From an uncultured Acidimicrobiia bacterium (GTDB lineage: Bacteria > Actinomycetota > Acidimicrobiia > IMCC26256 > CALEDW01), in the NCBI GenBank assembly GCA_937949585.1, contig CALEDW010000157.1:1-6073 (forward strand): a DNA stretch of 6,073 nucleotides, in the 5' to 3' direction. Positions 5,638 to 6,073 of this stretch are shown piece after piece. Both the position numbers and the translations under genes were made by a program. How positions within the stretch are numbered: position 1 is the first letter of the stretch; each line of letters starts with the position of its first letter. Below the pieces are notes generated by a model. That model was not told where the DNA came from, did not search any database, and was given only the letters and a program-made list of their open reading frames with translations.

Positions 5638-6073
5638 CGAAGCGGACCCCGCTGACCCGTAACCGCAGCGACGGGGGGAGCTCGGTGAACCAGAGCAGCA
5701 AGTGCGGGGCCTGTGCCGGGTCGTCGATGCGCACCGCCGCCCGGTCCGGGGCGTCGGTCACCCGCGCCACCGGCGGTCCCCAGCCGTCGAGGGTGGGCGC
5801 CGCGTCGGTCGAGGTGTAGACCTCGGCCGCCCAGCCGGCCTCGGCGGTGTCCACCTCGACGGTCGTGACCCGTGCCGGCGGGACGAAGTCGAAGACGAGG
5901 CCCACGCCCCGCTTCGCGTTGCCGAACCGGCGCGACCCGAGGTAGCGGGCGGTGGACCACGAGCTGGTCGGGTCGCCGTCGAGCACCGCCCCGACGTTGG
6001 CGCGGTCTTCCTGGCCGTCGTCGCCCTCGGGGTCGAAGTCGCGCACGGCCGCCGGCGTCAGCGGTCCGACCCT
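5624..6073 (-). CDS. C-terminal discoidin-like domain of a probable MurJ/MviN-type lipid II flippase protein, N-terminus outside window
   Basis: The frame is open to the window edge (149 codons seen, plus stop), so this is only the tail of a larger gene. It has a beta-rich pattern typical of galactose-binding/F5/8 type C (discoidin) folds: NVGAVLDGDPTSSWSTARYL (26-45, with the DGDP..SW motif), GVGLVFDFVPPARVTTVEVD (57-76), AAEVYTSTDAAPTLDGW and a closing HLLLWFTELPP then VSGVRFVGSS. No membrane segment is visible in this part. In mycobacteria the gene just before sigM encodes MviN/MurJ fused to a pseudokinase and an extracytoplasmic domain of this kind, so the same origin is inferred. A separate secreted protein or a protein kinase with this domain is also possible. 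The GTG at 6046 is internal, not the start. The end overlaps sigM by 14 bp. Confidence 0.7.
   Translation of the reverse strand, partial: RVGPLTPAAVRDFDPEGDDGQEDRANVGAVLDGDPTSSWSTARYLGSRRFGNAKRGVGLVFDFVPPARVTTVEVDTAEAGWAAEVYTSTDAAPTLDGWGPPVARVTDAPDRAAVRIDDPAQAPHLLLWFTELPPSLRLRVSGVRFVGSS

Noticed and set aside
1..6073. parS site (TGTTTCACGTGAAACA type)
   Set aside because: Looked for near parAB and in the gaps; no close match seen, so any site is probably outside the window.

Overview
The window looks like the chromosomal origin-proximal segment of a high-GC actinobacterium (GC about 70%, judged by eye). The gene order is the one known from mycobacteria and relatives: tail of murJ/mviN, sigM, its anti-sigma gene, trxB, trxA, cwlM, then parB and parA on the opposite strand. 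Some features differ from mycobacteria: an extra two-helix membrane gene sits before trxB, nothing lies between cwlM and parB, and CwlM is shortened. These point to a deeper-branching actinobacterium, possibly Acidimicrobiia. That placement is inference and cannot be settled from the window.

Layout: on the + strand, positions 1-1495 carry the end of parA and all of parB, overlapping by 26 bp (chromosome partitioning). A 20-bp gap with two competing hairpins separates parB from the convergent - strand block. That block reads right to left. It begins with the C-terminal, discoidin-like domain of a MurJ/MviN-type protein (cut by the window edge). An ECF sigma factor (SigM type), a one-helix anti-sigma factor, a small two-helix membrane protein, thioredoxin reductase, thioredoxin and a CwlM-like protein follow. 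All but two of the junctions in the block are stop/start overlaps: 14 bp, ATGA, GTGA and apparently CTGA. The exceptions are a 98-bp gap before the membrane gene, holding a perfect hairpin, and a 148-bp leader before trxA, holding a possible promoter.

Function: ParA and ParB segregate the origin. TrxB and TrxA form an NADPH-driven dithiol system. The sigma/anti-sigma pair is an envelope-linked stress switch. The MurJ tail and CwlM frame the block with peptidoglycan precursor export and its control. No mobile element, CRISPR array, tRNA or rRNA was seen. The most notable points are a CwlM-like protein whose amidase zinc site has been erased, an apparent CTG start for that gene, and an anti-sigma factor without the zinc-binding cysteines.
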